Notes under the pieces: generated by a model
Seen by the model: only the letters and a program-made list of their open reading frames with translations
What the model was told of the DNA's origin: nothing
The model's database searches: none
Source: Desulfocapsa sp.
GTDB lineage: Bacteria; Desulfobacterota; Desulfobulbia; Desulfobulbales; Desulfocapsaceae
NCBI GenBank assembly: GCA_022712895.1
Contig: JAFLJS010000036.1
Location: forward strand, 106,428 to 170,427
Length of the DNA stretch: 64,000 bases
Reading direction: 5' to 3'
Part shown: positions 20,528-29,819 of the stretch, piece after piece
Position numbering within the stretch: the stretch's first letter is position 1
How the letters are laid out: each line of letters begins with the position of its first letter
Translations under genes and position numbers: made by a program

Positions 20528-21291
20528 TCTAAGTATTTTTTAACAACCGCATCAGACCGAAGCAATTCCTCGGCATCAAGTAATTCTTCACGAGTATCAA
20601 CACCGATGGTTTGAGCCTCCGTCAGGACCATGTGAATTTTACCACCAGTCTCAATGACACGATTCATATCCACAGATTCAATCTGTTCCAGAGATGTTTC
20701 TTCCATGGCATTAAAAGATATTAACGTATCTCTTCGAAACGCAATAATACCAGTTTGCATATAACGAGGGAGATGTTCCCAACCTTTCCAGGGAGACGGT
20801 ATCGGCTCACGGGAAAAATAGAGTGCATTAAAGTTCTGGTCAACCACAACTTTAACGTTATTGACATCCTTAAACGCCTCTAACGTACGGAGCTTTGACA
20901 TTACATTAACAATAGTTACCGAAGCATCTTCAAACCCATCAAGCGTTTCACCAATTGTTTCTGGAGAAATAAGCGGTTCATCACCTTGCACCATAACAAC
21001 GATATCCACCTTATTCCCAGTCTCACGCTCTATTATTTCCAACGCCTCAGCTGTACGGGTGGTCGCCCTGGTATGTTTATCAGATGTCATAATAGCATTT
21101 CCACCAATAGAGCGAACATATTCAGCTATCGCGTCGTCACAAGTTGCCACATAGGCACTGCTAATACCAGGCGCCAAACGAGTTCGGTGGTAACAATGCC
21201 CAATCATTGGCATTCCGAGCATTTTTTCAAGAGGCTTTCCTGGGAACCGTGAAGCGGCCAGACGAGCTGGCACAATTCCAATTGCATTCAT
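20524..21291 (-). CDS. KdsB-like CMP-2-ulosonate cytidylyltransferase, divergent
   Basis: A 255-residue nucleotidyltransferase. It has the CTP-binding loop GIVPARLAASRFPGKPLEK, MPMIGHCYHRT, VQGDEPLISPE and VDTREELLDAEEL near the end, all as in KdsB, which makes CMP-KDO. The region equivalent to the KdsB SGTDR motif reads HTRATTRTAEALE, suggesting a different 2-keto-3-deoxy sugar acid. It is the first gene of an operon in which start and stop codons overlap. I have not assigned kdsB because of this change. Confidence 0.8.
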   Translation of the reverse strand: MNAIGIVPARLAASRFPGKPLEKMLGMPMIGHCYHRTRLAPGISSAYVATCDDAIAEYVRSIGGNAIMTSDKHTRATTRTAEALEIIERETGNKVDIVVMVQGDEPLISPETIGETLDGFEDASVTIVNVMSKLRTLEAFKDVNNVKVVVDQNFNALYFSREPIPSPWKGWEHLPRYMQTGIIAFRRDTLISFNAMEETSLEQIESVDMNRVIETGGKIHMVLTEAQTIGVDTREELLDAEELLRSDAVVKKYLD

Positions 21292-21464
21292 TTATTCACC
21301 TGCCACAGTATATTTTATAATGTAATTGCAGCATCCTAGAGGTACTTTCATACTCCACAAAGTGCGACAAACATTTTCAAGCAATACTTATAGCCTTTAA
21401 TCACATAGCGCGCAAGCAATCCACATATCTTCTCAACTTCGTAACAGCACTCTTTCATACATGG

Positions 21465-22195
21465 TGGCTTACTTTATCTATTATAGACAGAGCGCAGTAC
21501 CTCTCCTGAAGCATGTGCGACGAATTCAGCCCCCATTTAGAGAGGTGCCCACCATCACAAAGATAATCAATAGGGTCTATAAAATCTACCCTGACAGGTC
21601 AACTAAACGTTCATTCATCAATGCATTAAACTCAAGACAATCAACAATTTCGTCATAGTTTCTAGATTCACATTTTTTTATTGCCAAAGGGTCTTGTCAG
21701 GCATTCGAGGGGGGCTCGCCCTGTAGCAGATCGTGGTACCCATACCAATAATAACAATATGCCCCGGATTGACCAAGATGTACATTTTGGCTAAACCTTG
21801 CACCAAAAAATCAACATATTCACTCATCGATTTAAAGTTAGCCACTTTAATAAGGATTCACCAAACCGTTCCAAACAAGAAGGAGAAAACAAAAGCATTG
21901 CAACGATAGAAATGACAAATAACGCGGGAAAGAGCCGTCTCGCTCTTCGTAAGTAAAACTTTCCAAAGCAGAAGTGCTGTTTTGTTGTAATTTCATCAAC
22001 AATAAGTCTAGTGATAAGAAAACCACTAATTACGAAAAAATATCTACTCCGACATATCCACCAGGAAATGTCACTAAACCTATGTGATAAAAAAAGAATA
22101 CTGATATTAGCAATGGCACGGAGCCCTTGAATATCAGGGAGAAATTTTGAATGTTGTGAAGTTATGGATGCACACACAGTACACAGCCGTTGCAC
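21465..22195 (-). pseudogene. Decayed acyltransferase-3 (OafA type) with SGNH tail
   Basis: Minus-strand remnants of one gene are visible. The N-terminal part (22195-21824) has KFLPDIQGLRAIA, FFVISGFLITRLI and FYLRRARRLFPALF, typical of OafA-type acyltransferases, but is frame-shifted: the expected GGYVGVDIF can be read only in another frame. Its stop comes after about 123 codons. Further left, fragments match the C-terminal SGNH domain of the same family: RFSQNVHLGQSG near 21800, NALMNERLVDLSG near 21610 and FIDPIDYLCDGGHLS near 21560. The central membrane region is deleted. The gene must once have O-acylated a glycan. Confidence 0.75.
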
Positions 22196-22256
22196 TTAAA
22201 AAAGTACACTTTTAACCCAAAAGTAATTTCTACTGGTCTTTTATTATACCGACACA

Positions 22257-23054
22257 TCACGATAATTGGGTTACATCAAACAGCCAACCGTCCATACACT
22301 TCGTTCCACCCAACATATCAAAATACTGTTTTTTTTCCTCTAGCTGCCCTAGTTGCTCTTTTTTAACAGTATTTAACCCGAGGTACAGTTTAGCATTATC
22401 ATTGAGACATGGTCGAATAGTTTGAAAGAACATTTTCCACTGATCTACATTCCATAAACGTCCATCAACCCCATAATCAAACATAGGTTGAAATGCTGTA
22501 ATTAAATCAAACGTTCCTATATTCTCAGGTAATGGCGCATCAGCAGTAATACACCATGGGATACGTTTACGAAGAGTATCTAACTTCCTTGTTACATTCT
22601 CATAGACAGTGCCTTCACCAAGATCAACACCTGAGATATCGTGTCCCAGATGCTCGCAAGCAAGAACAAAATAGCCAAATCCCATTCCCATATCCAAGAT
22701 TTTGATTTTCCCTTGTTCTTTATCTAGCCCAAGCTCATGAGCCTGCCACATGGAACGCAATAAGTGTACAGGCAAATCATAGTATTTACGTTTACTGTCT
22801 GGAACGACAAAACTTGTGTCACGATAATTTTCAGAAAACTCTGCAATAAGGCCATCTGGCATACCAGTCATTATGTTCAGCGCTGCACTCAGTACACCTC
22901 TCTTGGAGCGCCCAGCCCTCAGGAGATTTATTGTGCTGGTATTGACACCTGTTAAACGTGCAATTTGCATTGCATACGGTAATGACAATAGGGAATTAAA
23001 GATATTAGATGGTGTTACAAAACTGTCACTCAAGTTCAAACTCTTCATCAGCAA
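22257..23054 (-). CDS. SAM-dependent methyltransferase
   Basis: A 265-residue protein. Residues about 115-135 hold the SAM motif ILDMGMGFGYFVLACEHLG, followed by DISGVDLGEGTV with the ribose-binding aspartate. FDLITAFQPMFDYG provides the later motif. The N-terminal 110 residues are a separate helical part. It lies in an AT-rich stretch between the decayed acyltransferase and the MBOAT/SGNH pair, with 269 bp of non-coding DNA upstream, and it may have arrived independently of its neighbours. Confidence 0.78.
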   Translation of the reverse strand: MLMKSLNLSDSFVTPSNIFNSLLSLPYAMQIARLTGVNTSTINLLRAGRSKRGVLSAALNIMTGMPDGLIAEFSENYRDTSFVVPDSKRKYYDLPVHLLRSMWQAHELGLDKEQGKIKILDMGMGFGYFVLACEHLGHDISGVDLGEGTVYENVTRKLDTLRKRIPWCITADAPLPENIGTFDLITAFQPMFDYGVDGRLWNVDQWKMFFQTIRPCLNDNAKLYLGLNTVKKEQLGQLEEKKQYFDMLGGTKCMDGWLFDVTQLS

Positions 23055-23323
23055 TTATTATTTAATATCTGCAATCACAGATATTTATTTTTTAAAATTT
23101 TAATGCCATTACAGGCAACTTTGTCATGCATTCAAATATCAACTATGTCGGCGACACTTTCATACTACACTAATAAAATATTACATTTTTAATGTCCTAG
23201 CGATTGAACAACTAGAAACAGAAGATCTGGGTCACGGATACATTGAGAACTAATAGTGTTATTCACTTTCAGGACTGGATTTTTTAAGGTTAAAATATGT
23301 TTATAGTTCGAACATCTATCCAG

Positions 23324-24472
23324 CTATTTATTACATCCTAAATGAAGAAAATCTATCTCACGATTGCTAGTTATTTCATCATCCGGTACAAATGCTTTTC
23401 CCTCATGTATATCAATAGTTTTTTGCAGATTTTTTTGATCTACAAAATTCTTGAGAAGATCACTTTTTCGAGACAAATCGTTTAAAATACGCATATAAGT
23501 TACCTCCCCACCATGAAGCCCGTCAAGAAACTCACAATCGTTTGAACCAACTATTGATGCATCTGTATAGTCATAGAATTGTATATTACTTTCATACAAT
23601 TTTTTCTTCAAGTCTTTGACATATTGATATGTCCCTCCCATAGTTTCAAACAAATCATTTACATCACCTGGGAATGGTGGAAAAAATATTATAACGTTTA
23701 TTTTATTTTTTTCAAATAGTCGAATTAACTGTACAAATTTCTTAACATGCTGCTCATTTGCCAGTAAACCAAAGGCATATCTTCCATTTCCACTTTCAAT
23801 CTCATGCAATGTTTTATTAAATTGGCTATCAGAAGATTGTTTTTTACCAATGAGTATTCTAGTATTGTAATATGACCCGTCAGGGCCATATCCTTCTTTT
23901 TCTAGACTAGCAACACCTATATCCGTTCCGCCAAATAAAATAGTTTTCTGTATTTCTTTAAAGTTAATTTTTCCGTCTAATAACCATTCGTAAAACTTTA
24001 AAAGATGATAGGGAGTGGGACTAGCGTTCATATTTTTTGTTTTAATGTATATTCTATTAGGATCATTACGTTTCTCATTAAACCACCAAAAATCCAAGCC
24101 AAGAATAACTATATCAGGTTTTTTCTTGATAATACTAGGAGCTATTAGAGCTCCTTGATTAATTGATCCCATTGCTCCCCCCATATTAATAAATTCCTCA
24201 AGGAACATATGTTGCCTGAACTGCATTACTCGTGATGAACCTAAAGTTACTATTCTAGAAGAACTAGCCTCTAGCAATAATCGCTTATAATGATGTTTTT
24301 GATCAAATAACGCAGCCCCATAGATAATTTTTCTAATTGATTGTCTTTGTTTTGTAACAACATTATTTAATAATAAATACTCTCCAGAGCGGTATAAAAA
24401 AATGATTGGAATTGCTCCAATCAGTACAAAGAAAGAAAGAGATAAAAAATAAATTTTTAAATACTTTTTCAT
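23324..24472 (-). CDS. SGNH/AlgX-type accessory protein paired with an MBOAT acyltransferase
   Basis: A 382-residue protein with one N-terminal membrane segment (residues about 6-27) followed by a soluble domain. The stretch RIVTLGSSRVMQFR resembles the GxSxS catalytic serine motif of SGNH/DltD-like partners. PDIVILGLDFWWFNE and FLDGLHGGEVTYMRIL (D and H) complete a plausible Ser-Asp-His set. It follows the MBOAT gene by 6 bp. MBOAT/SGNH pairs acetylate or otherwise acylate exported glycans in the periplasm. A truncated relative remains at 10.5 kb. Confidence 0.75.
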   Translation of the reverse strand: MKKYLKIYFLSLSFFVLIGAIPIIFLYRSGEYLLLNNVVTKQRQSIRKIIYGAALFDQKHHYKRLLLEASSSRIVTLGSSRVMQFRQHMFLEEFINMGGAMGSINQGALIAPSIIKKKPDIVILGLDFWWFNEKRNDPNRIYIKTKNMNASPTPYHLLKFYEWLLDGKINFKEIQKTILFGGTDIGVASLEKEGYGPDGSYYNTRILIGKKQSSDSQFNKTLHEIESGNGRYAFGLLANEQHVKKFVQLIRLFEKNKINVIIFFPPFPGDVNDLFETMGGTYQYVKDLKKKLYESNIQFYDYTDASIVGSNDCEFLDGLHGGEVTYMRILNDLSRKSDLLKNFVDQKNLQKTIDIHEGKAFVPDDEITSNREIDFLHLGCNK

Positions 24473-24478
24473 TTAGAC

Positions 24479-26038
24479 CTAAAACTGAAAATACAAAAAA
24501 TCACTAGGAGCACACATGCCAAATAAACAACCAATAGTTAAAAGTGTTAACAACACTGCAAACGCTGGATTATATTTCCACCTTAATGGATATATTTTTT
24601 TTGTTATTGGCAAATACAAATCTAACGTAGGATTATCATTTCCTAACAAATCATACGTATTAGGTGAAAATGAAATTATTATCAACATCACGAACAACTG
24701 AATAATTCCAATTTTTCCATCACCAAAAAATAAATTCTGAAACATGCCAGCATAATTAATTCCGAACATTTTCAATGTTTCACCAAACTCACCAAGTCGT
24801 GATTCAAGCAAAACCGGTAGAGAGATGCCGTTACATCCAAACATTCCAGAATATATCGCCATTGCACTTTCAACACTATCGGCTCTAAACATGACCCATG
24901 CGATTACGACCGCAACAAAGGTGACTAAACGGCAGGCAATTTTAGTGATAATCGATGACTCATCATTATTTCGAGGAAACACCTTACGAACCATACTATT
25001 CCATGCATGGTTTATTGATAAAAATATCCCATGCATTCCGCCCCATATTATAAATGTCCAACCTGCTCCATGCCAAAGACCACCAAGTAACATCGTAATT
25101 ATTAGAGCAATATAACGACGAGTATTTCCTTTACGATTACCTCCCAGCGGTATGTAAAGATAATCGCGCAAAAAACGTGCCAATGTAATATGCCACCTTC
25201 TCCAAAATTCTATGATACTATTTGCTTTATACGGCGAATAAAAATTTATAGGAAGATGTACCCCAAACATTCGTGCTAGCCCTATAGCCATGTCAGAGTA
25301 TCCTGAAAAATCAAAATATAGTTGAAATGAGTATGCCAATGCCCCAACCCAAGCTTCAAAAAAAGTCAAAATGACTTCATTTTCTGCCGCCTCAAAAACA
25401 GGATTTGCATACATCGCGATATTATCCGCAAATACAACCTTTTTAAATAATCCTAAGACAAAAATTGTTATCCCAACTGATAAATGAGATGCTTTTAACT
25501 TATATATTTTTTTATTAATAAATTGAGGCAGCATCTCCTTCTGATGAACTATTGGACCTGCGATCAATTGTGGAAAAAAAGTGACAAATAGACAGTAATG
25601 AAAAAAATTATACTCTTTGGTTAATTGTCTATTAGCATCGACGAGGTACGTAATTTGCTGAAAAGTAAAAAATGAAATGGCTAAAGGAAGGACAACCTGA
25701 TCAAGATGAACACTCCTGTGAAATAAAATATTAAAATTATCAATAAAAAAATTGGCGTATTTAAAATAACCAAGAAAAAAAAGGTTTACTACAATTCCGA
25801 ATGTGAGAATAATTACTGACTGCCTTTTTCCAAGAGAATGGCCAATGGCATAATTAAAAACAATCGATACCACTACCAATCCTAGATACGCTGGATTCCA
25901 CCAACCATAAAAAAACAACGAAGTACTCACAAGCCAACCTATAACAACTCGATGATGCCCTTTTTGGCCAATAAGATGAAACCCGAGTAAAACTATGGGG
26001 AGGAAAACAATTATAAAAACATATGAATTAAACAGCAT
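24479..26038 (-). CDS. MBOAT-family O-acyltransferase (AlgI/DltB type)
   Basis: A 519-residue polytopic protein with the MBOAT signature. FWRRWHITLARFLRDYLYIP is followed by GGLWHGAGWTFIIWGGMHG, which holds the catalytic histidine. The N-terminal FNSYVFIIVFLPIVLLGFHL start is typical of AlgI. Members move acyl groups from the cytoplasm to an exported glycan or its partner protein. It is cotranscribed with the SGNH-type gene. The DNA here is visibly AT-rich compared with the flanking operons, consistent with separate acquisition. Confidence 0.9.
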   Translation of the reverse strand: MLFNSYVFIIVFLPIVLLGFHLIGQKGHHRVVIGWLVSTSLFFYGWWNPAYLGLVVVSIVFNYAIGHSLGKRQSVIILTFGIVVNLFFLGYFKYANFFIDNFNILFHRSVHLDQVVLPLAISFFTFQQITYLVDANRQLTKEYNFFHYCLFVTFFPQLIAGPIVHQKEMLPQFINKKIYKLKASHLSVGITIFVLGLFKKVVFADNIAMYANPVFEAAENEVILTFFEAWVGALAYSFQLYFDFSGYSDMAIGLARMFGVHLPINFYSPYKANSIIEFWRRWHITLARFLRDYLYIPLGGNRKGNTRRYIALIITMLLGGLWHGAGWTFIIWGGMHGIFLSINHAWNSMVRKVFPRNNDESSIITKIACRLVTFVAVVIAWVMFRADSVESAMAIYSGMFGCNGISLPVLLESRLGEFGETLKMFGINYAGMFQNLFFGDGKIGIIQLFVMLIIISFSPNTYDLLGNDNPTLDLYLPITKKIYPLRWKYNPAFAVLLTLLTIGCLFGMCAPSDFLYFQF

Positions 26039-26488
26039 TATAACTTTTTCTTATTAGAATAGACCATTACCAATAATCAATAATGGCCGGTTAGTGATAA
26101 CTAATACAAAACAGATGTTCAGATTGACAGCGTTAACCGGTTCAGGTTGATAATGCTGACACTATTTCTAGGGAAGGTTACACACAAATTCACAAGCATT
26201 TGTTCAGTATGCCCGTGGTTAGTTATACTCTGGAGGAAAAAACTCTTTTATTACTCTATTATTGTCTCAAGAAATTTCTTTTCTAAGCAGAAACAATGAT
26301 AACGATTAGGTAACCATACAGCAGTCCCCCAATTACATCCACATGAACCCCTTGAATAGCACTTTAAACCAAAAAATAAGCCTACCAGCCAAATAGTTAC
26401 AGCTCAAAGCTAAGGGGAATTTGTTGCTCTCGCTTAATATACTACATTATTTATATAATCACTGGCAGCCCCCCCACCTTTCGATTCC
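26039..26488. other. 450-bp AT-rich non-coding stretch
   Basis: Between the MBOAT gene start (26038) and the end of the aldolase gene (26489), both on the minus strand, I find no open frame, tRNA or clear repeat. It probably carries the promoter of the MBOAT operon and a terminator for the pseudaminic acid operon, but no convincing elements could be assigned by eye. Confidence 0.5.
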
Positions 26489-27244
26489 TTATCTATTGAT
26501 AGAGTTTTTTACTCCTTCTCGAGCTGCAACATCCAGCATCCTAATATCGACACTGTAAGCAATAAAGCGGTACCCATCATCAATGGCTTGTTTTAAACGT
26601 TGTTGATCTGGTTCAACAACATGCAGCCCCCCAGGACATCCAAGACGTTCCCCGGTGGTTTTTATAAAATCCATAGCATCCAGGAATTCGGGATGGTCAA
26701 ATTCTCCAGGAATACCCATCGAACATGACAAATCATAAGGACCTATAATAAACCCGTCGACGCCCTTTACTGACAAAATAGCTTCCAGAGCTTCCAGTGC
26801 TAATTTATGCTCTATCTGAACAATAACTACCGGGCCATCCTTTTGCCATCCGAGATACTCCTGAAAAGCGGCACCATATTTTTGGGCCCGTGCCAAACCG
26901 ACACCACGTACCCCCTTGGGAGCATAACGTGTAGCCTCAACAGCTCTAACGGCATCATCTGGCGAGTTGACCATCGGGACAACAATGCCATGTGCACCTG
27001 CGTCCATAACCCGTTTTATCTGGTTTGGTTCATTAGACGTTAACCTCACAAGAGGGGCAACTCCAGAAAGGTCAATTACCCTGATCAACTCACCCGCCTG
27101 CTCTATAGAAATAGTACTATGCTCAAGATCAACTACTAACCAATCATATCCAGCCTTGGCAAAAATCTCTGCGATAGCAGTATGGCCTAAAGTTATCCAG
27201 GAGCCTATTGTCAAATGATTGGATTGAAGCTTGTGTTTCAGCAT
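26489..27244 (-). CDS. HpcH/HpaI-family class II aldolase
   Basis: A 251-residue aldolase of the 2-keto-3-deoxy acid type. It has WLVVDLEHSTISIEQ (about residue 35), LVRLTSNEPNQIKRVMDAGA (about 62) with the pyruvate-binding arginine, GIVVPMVNSPDDA, and VIVQIEHKLALEAL (about 140) with the metal-binding glutamate, then GFIIGPYDLS. Enzymes of this family join pyruvate to aldehydes reversibly to give 2-keto-3-deoxy (or 4-hydroxy-2-keto) acids. In this locus a biosynthetic role in making a 3-deoxy-2-ulosonic acid is plausible. Confidence 0.87.
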   Translation of the reverse strand: MLKHKLQSNHLTIGSWITLGHTAIAEIFAKAGYDWLVVDLEHSTISIEQAGELIRVIDLSGVAPLVRLTSNEPNQIKRVMDAGAHGIVVPMVNSPDDAVRAVEATRYAPKGVRGVGLARAQKYGAAFQEYLGWQKDGPVVIVQIEHKLALEALEAILSVKGVDGFIIGPYDLSCSMGIPGEFDHPEFLDAMDFIKTTGERLGCPGGLHVVEPDQQRLKQAIDDGYRFIAYSVDIRMLDVAAREGVKNSINR

Positions 27245-27313
27245 AAAAAAACACCTCTATTTCTATAAAAAAGATGAACTATCTTTAAAAGTGGTCAAGT
27301 CTTTTACCAGAGA

Positions 27314-28657
27314 TCACTTATTCGAATAAAAACAAAATACATCACCATCAACCTGCTCTATTGAAACAGTACCCCATCGTCCTGTTTCCTTCTGATAACA
27401 TTCCACTAGCACTTTTAGTTCTTCGAGGGAAACACCTGGATGCTTCTGTGTTCTATAAGCATAGGAGAATTCATTTAACCCTACAAAATCATTTACTCTT
27501 TGCCTGAATCTTCTGGAGAGGGTTCTAATTTTTTTACAAACTCCATATGGGGAAAATTGGAATGACACCTCTGGTAGTTCTAACAAGTTAATCGCATCAA
27601 AAATCCTATCTGCCGCGAGTACTGTATTATCATAATTTATGCGACTATTATACAATTCTACCTTGGCTTCCTCTCTACCGAGTTTAGTGTTTTTCAAATT
27701 CCTCTCAATTAAGCTTAGAACTCCTTCAACAGAATTGCTTTGTTGACTTAATGAATTTGGAAGGCCATCTGCCGTTAGAGCAAGTGGTGTATACGCTATA
27801 GCTGGTTTACCCATTGAAAACGCTTCAATCCCAGTCGTACAATTATTATGAACTATCATTTTCGATGCGTAAATCCAAGGTGTCACATTGCCTCTGCTAA
27901 TAATTTCAATATTTTTTGGCCAACTCTTTTTTAATTCTTGCCATACCTTTGGATCATCATTGGGATGAGGGCGCAAAATAATGGTTAAATCACGATAACG
28001 CTCCCCAATGATAGGGATCATTTCTATAAATTTTTCAGATATGGCGACATATTGTATGTCTAAATCCTTTTGACTTGACGTTGAAGACTTGGTGACATGT
28101 TTTTTGGCAAATTGTATAGGATCAGCATGTTGGACAACACCGAAGTTAGCAGGGATCAGTATAAAATCCCCAAAGTGATCCGAAAGTTTTTTTGCCTCGG
28201 CCTTATATATTGAGCACCAGGGATCATTCCACAAATCTGCTCGTGGAGCCCCTGTTGCTATTATTTTACCTTGAATATTATAGTACTGTTGGATCATTTG
28301 TCGTTGAGTTTCTCCCCATGTAAATACAAATGAGGATAATTCAATGTTACCTCTAGAGAATCGAGTTTGCAGATAGTCTTCCTCTGCTTGATAGACTAAC
28401 CCTTCTTCGTCCAAGCTAACAAGTATATTCCCTAATTGATTAACCTGCTTATCCAATACGGCTTCTTTGTAAACAGAAATACATTTGTCAAAGTAAACAC
28501 CACGGGGGTATGCTTTATTCAAATTAAAGCAATTACGCCCTAACAATACTGCATAACCACGTTCAGCTCCAACGCAGGCAAGCATGACTTTAGCATCTAG
28601 CTCTCTCGTCTTAATCTCTACTGGTAGAAGAACCCATTTTTTTTTTATCTTTGTCAT
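27314..28657 (-). CDS. Surface carbohydrate biosynthesis protein, GT-B/capsule type
   Basis: A 447-residue protein with a two-lobed layout. The N-terminal WVLLPVEIKTRELDAKVML region is typical of surface carbohydrate biosynthesis proteins. The C-terminal lobe has TIILRPHPNDDPKVWQ and MIVHNNCTTGIEAFSMGKPA, motifs shared with CDP-glycerol transferase-like and capsule-type GT-B enzymes. Proteins like this often lie beside sialic/pseudaminic acid genes and may be the transferase for such residues. It lies 88 bp downstream of the pseI gene. Confidence 0.72.
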   Translation of the reverse strand: MTKIKKKWVLLPVEIKTRELDAKVMLACVGAERGYAVLLGRNCFNLNKAYPRGVYFDKCISVYKEAVLDKQVNQLGNILVSLDEEGLVYQAEEDYLQTRFSRGNIELSSFVFTWGETQRQMIQQYYNIQGKIIATGAPRADLWNDPWCSIYKAEAKKLSDHFGDFILIPANFGVVQHADPIQFAKKHVTKSSTSSQKDLDIQYVAISEKFIEMIPIIGERYRDLTIILRPHPNDDPKVWQELKKSWPKNIEIISRGNVTPWIYASKMIVHNNCTTGIEAFSMGKPAIAYTPLALTADGLPNSLSQQSNSVEGVLSLIERNLKNTKLGREEAKVELYNSRINYDNTVLAADRIFDAINLLELPEVSFQFSPYGVCKKIRTLSRRFRQRVNDFVGLNEFSYAYRTQKHPGVSLEELKVLVECYQKETGRWGTVSIEQVDGDVFCFYSNK

Positions 28658-28745
28658 ATTAAACTCTCTGTTACAGCTTACAGCAGTAGGATACGGAGAA
28701 GCTAAAAAACGTCATGGAGGGAAAAAGCCAACTTCTAAAACGGGA

Positions 28746-29789
28746 TTAGAACAAATCCCACTCAACGGGTGTCCCTGCTTTTACATCCTTTTTAACACTC
28801 CTACCTGTAACAATTTCGAAATACTTTGGCGCAAGTCCAAACCCAGGTCTGATGGCACGCATATTTTCCTTTGTAATGATTTCTCCGGCCTTTATATCTT
28901 TCGTTACATAGAGAGAACGTCTATATACTAGTGATTTTTTTTCATTCCCTGAAGGCCCATAGGCTATATGCCCAAGAGCCTGCCACGCACGTTTAGTTTC
29001 CTGTACCAAAGACCTCATCTCGCCTGGTTCTAACGAAAAAGCTGAATCGATTCCCCCATCAGCACGACACAGCGTGAAATGTTTTTCAATAACTGTTGCA
29101 CCAAGAACTACAGCACCAGTGGCAACACCTGTCCCCAACGTATGATCAGAAAGACCGACTTCACAGCCAAACAATTCCCGCATATGAGGAATTGTTTGAA
29201 TATTTGTATCCTCAGGAGTAGATGGATAAGTACTGGTACACTTCAAAAGAATAATTTCTTTCGCCCCCGCCTTTCTTGCTGTTCTGACAGTTTCGTCCAA
29301 TTCGGCAACGGTAGCCATGCCAGTGGATATCATCAAAGGTTTCCCTGTTGCTGCCACCTTACGAATGAGAGGAAGATCAGTATTTTCAAAAGATGCAATT
29401 TTATAACACGGCACTTGTAATTCTTCCAGAAAATCGACAGCACTTTCTTCAAAGGGTGTGCTGAAAGCAATAATCCCAAGTTCCTGTGCTCGTTCAAAAA
29501 TTGCTTGATGCCACTCCCAGGGTGTATGGGCTTCCTCATAAAGCTTGTAAAGGGATTTCCCTGCCCACAAACTCTCTGAGTCAGTGACTAAAAAATCTCC
29601 ATCTGCAATATCCAGAGTCATGGTGTCAGCAGTGTAGGTTTGGATTTTGAGTGCATGAGCACCAGAGCCAGCGACTGCTTCTACAATTTTAAGAGCCCTT
29701 GCCAGGGACTGGTTATGATTCCCTGACATTTCGGCAATCACAAATGGTGGATTCGATAACCCTATCGGCACATCTTCTATTTGAATCAT
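28746..29789 (-). CDS. pseI: Pseudaminic acid synthase
   Basis: A 347-residue NeuB-family enzyme that condenses phosphoenolpyruvate with 2,4-diacetamido-2,4,6-trideoxy-L-altrose to give pseudaminic acid. Visible motifs are PFVIAEMSGNHNQSL, GAHALKIQTYTADTMTLD (the PseI-type DTMT stretch), FSTPFEESAVDFL, GLSDHTLGTGVATGAV and a C-terminal SAF domain (RSLYVTKDIKAGEIITKEN). The presence of pseB, C, F, G and H upstream makes PseI rather than NeuB/LegI the best call. Confidence 0.92.
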   Translation of the reverse strand: MIQIEDVPIGLSNPPFVIAEMSGNHNQSLARALKIVEAVAGSGAHALKIQTYTADTMTLDIADGDFLVTDSESLWAGKSLYKLYEEAHTPWEWHQAIFERAQELGIIAFSTPFEESAVDFLEELQVPCYKIASFENTDLPLIRKVAATGKPLMISTGMATVAELDETVRTARKAGAKEIILLKCTSTYPSTPEDTNIQTIPHMRELFGCEVGLSDHTLGTGVATGAVVLGATVIEKHFTLCRADGGIDSAFSLEPGEMRSLVQETKRAWQALGHIAYGPSGNEKKSLVYRRSLYVTKDIKAGEIITKENMRAIRPGFGLAPKYFEIVTGRSVKKDVKAGTPVEWDLF

Positions 29790-29819
29790 ATGTCCTATTA
29801 AATAACCCTTTAGAGTGAA

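Noticed and set aside
20524..21291. Housekeeping kdsB
   Set aside because: The enzyme is in a dedicated operon and lacks the SGTDR-type motif, so a plain KDO role is less likely, although not excluded.
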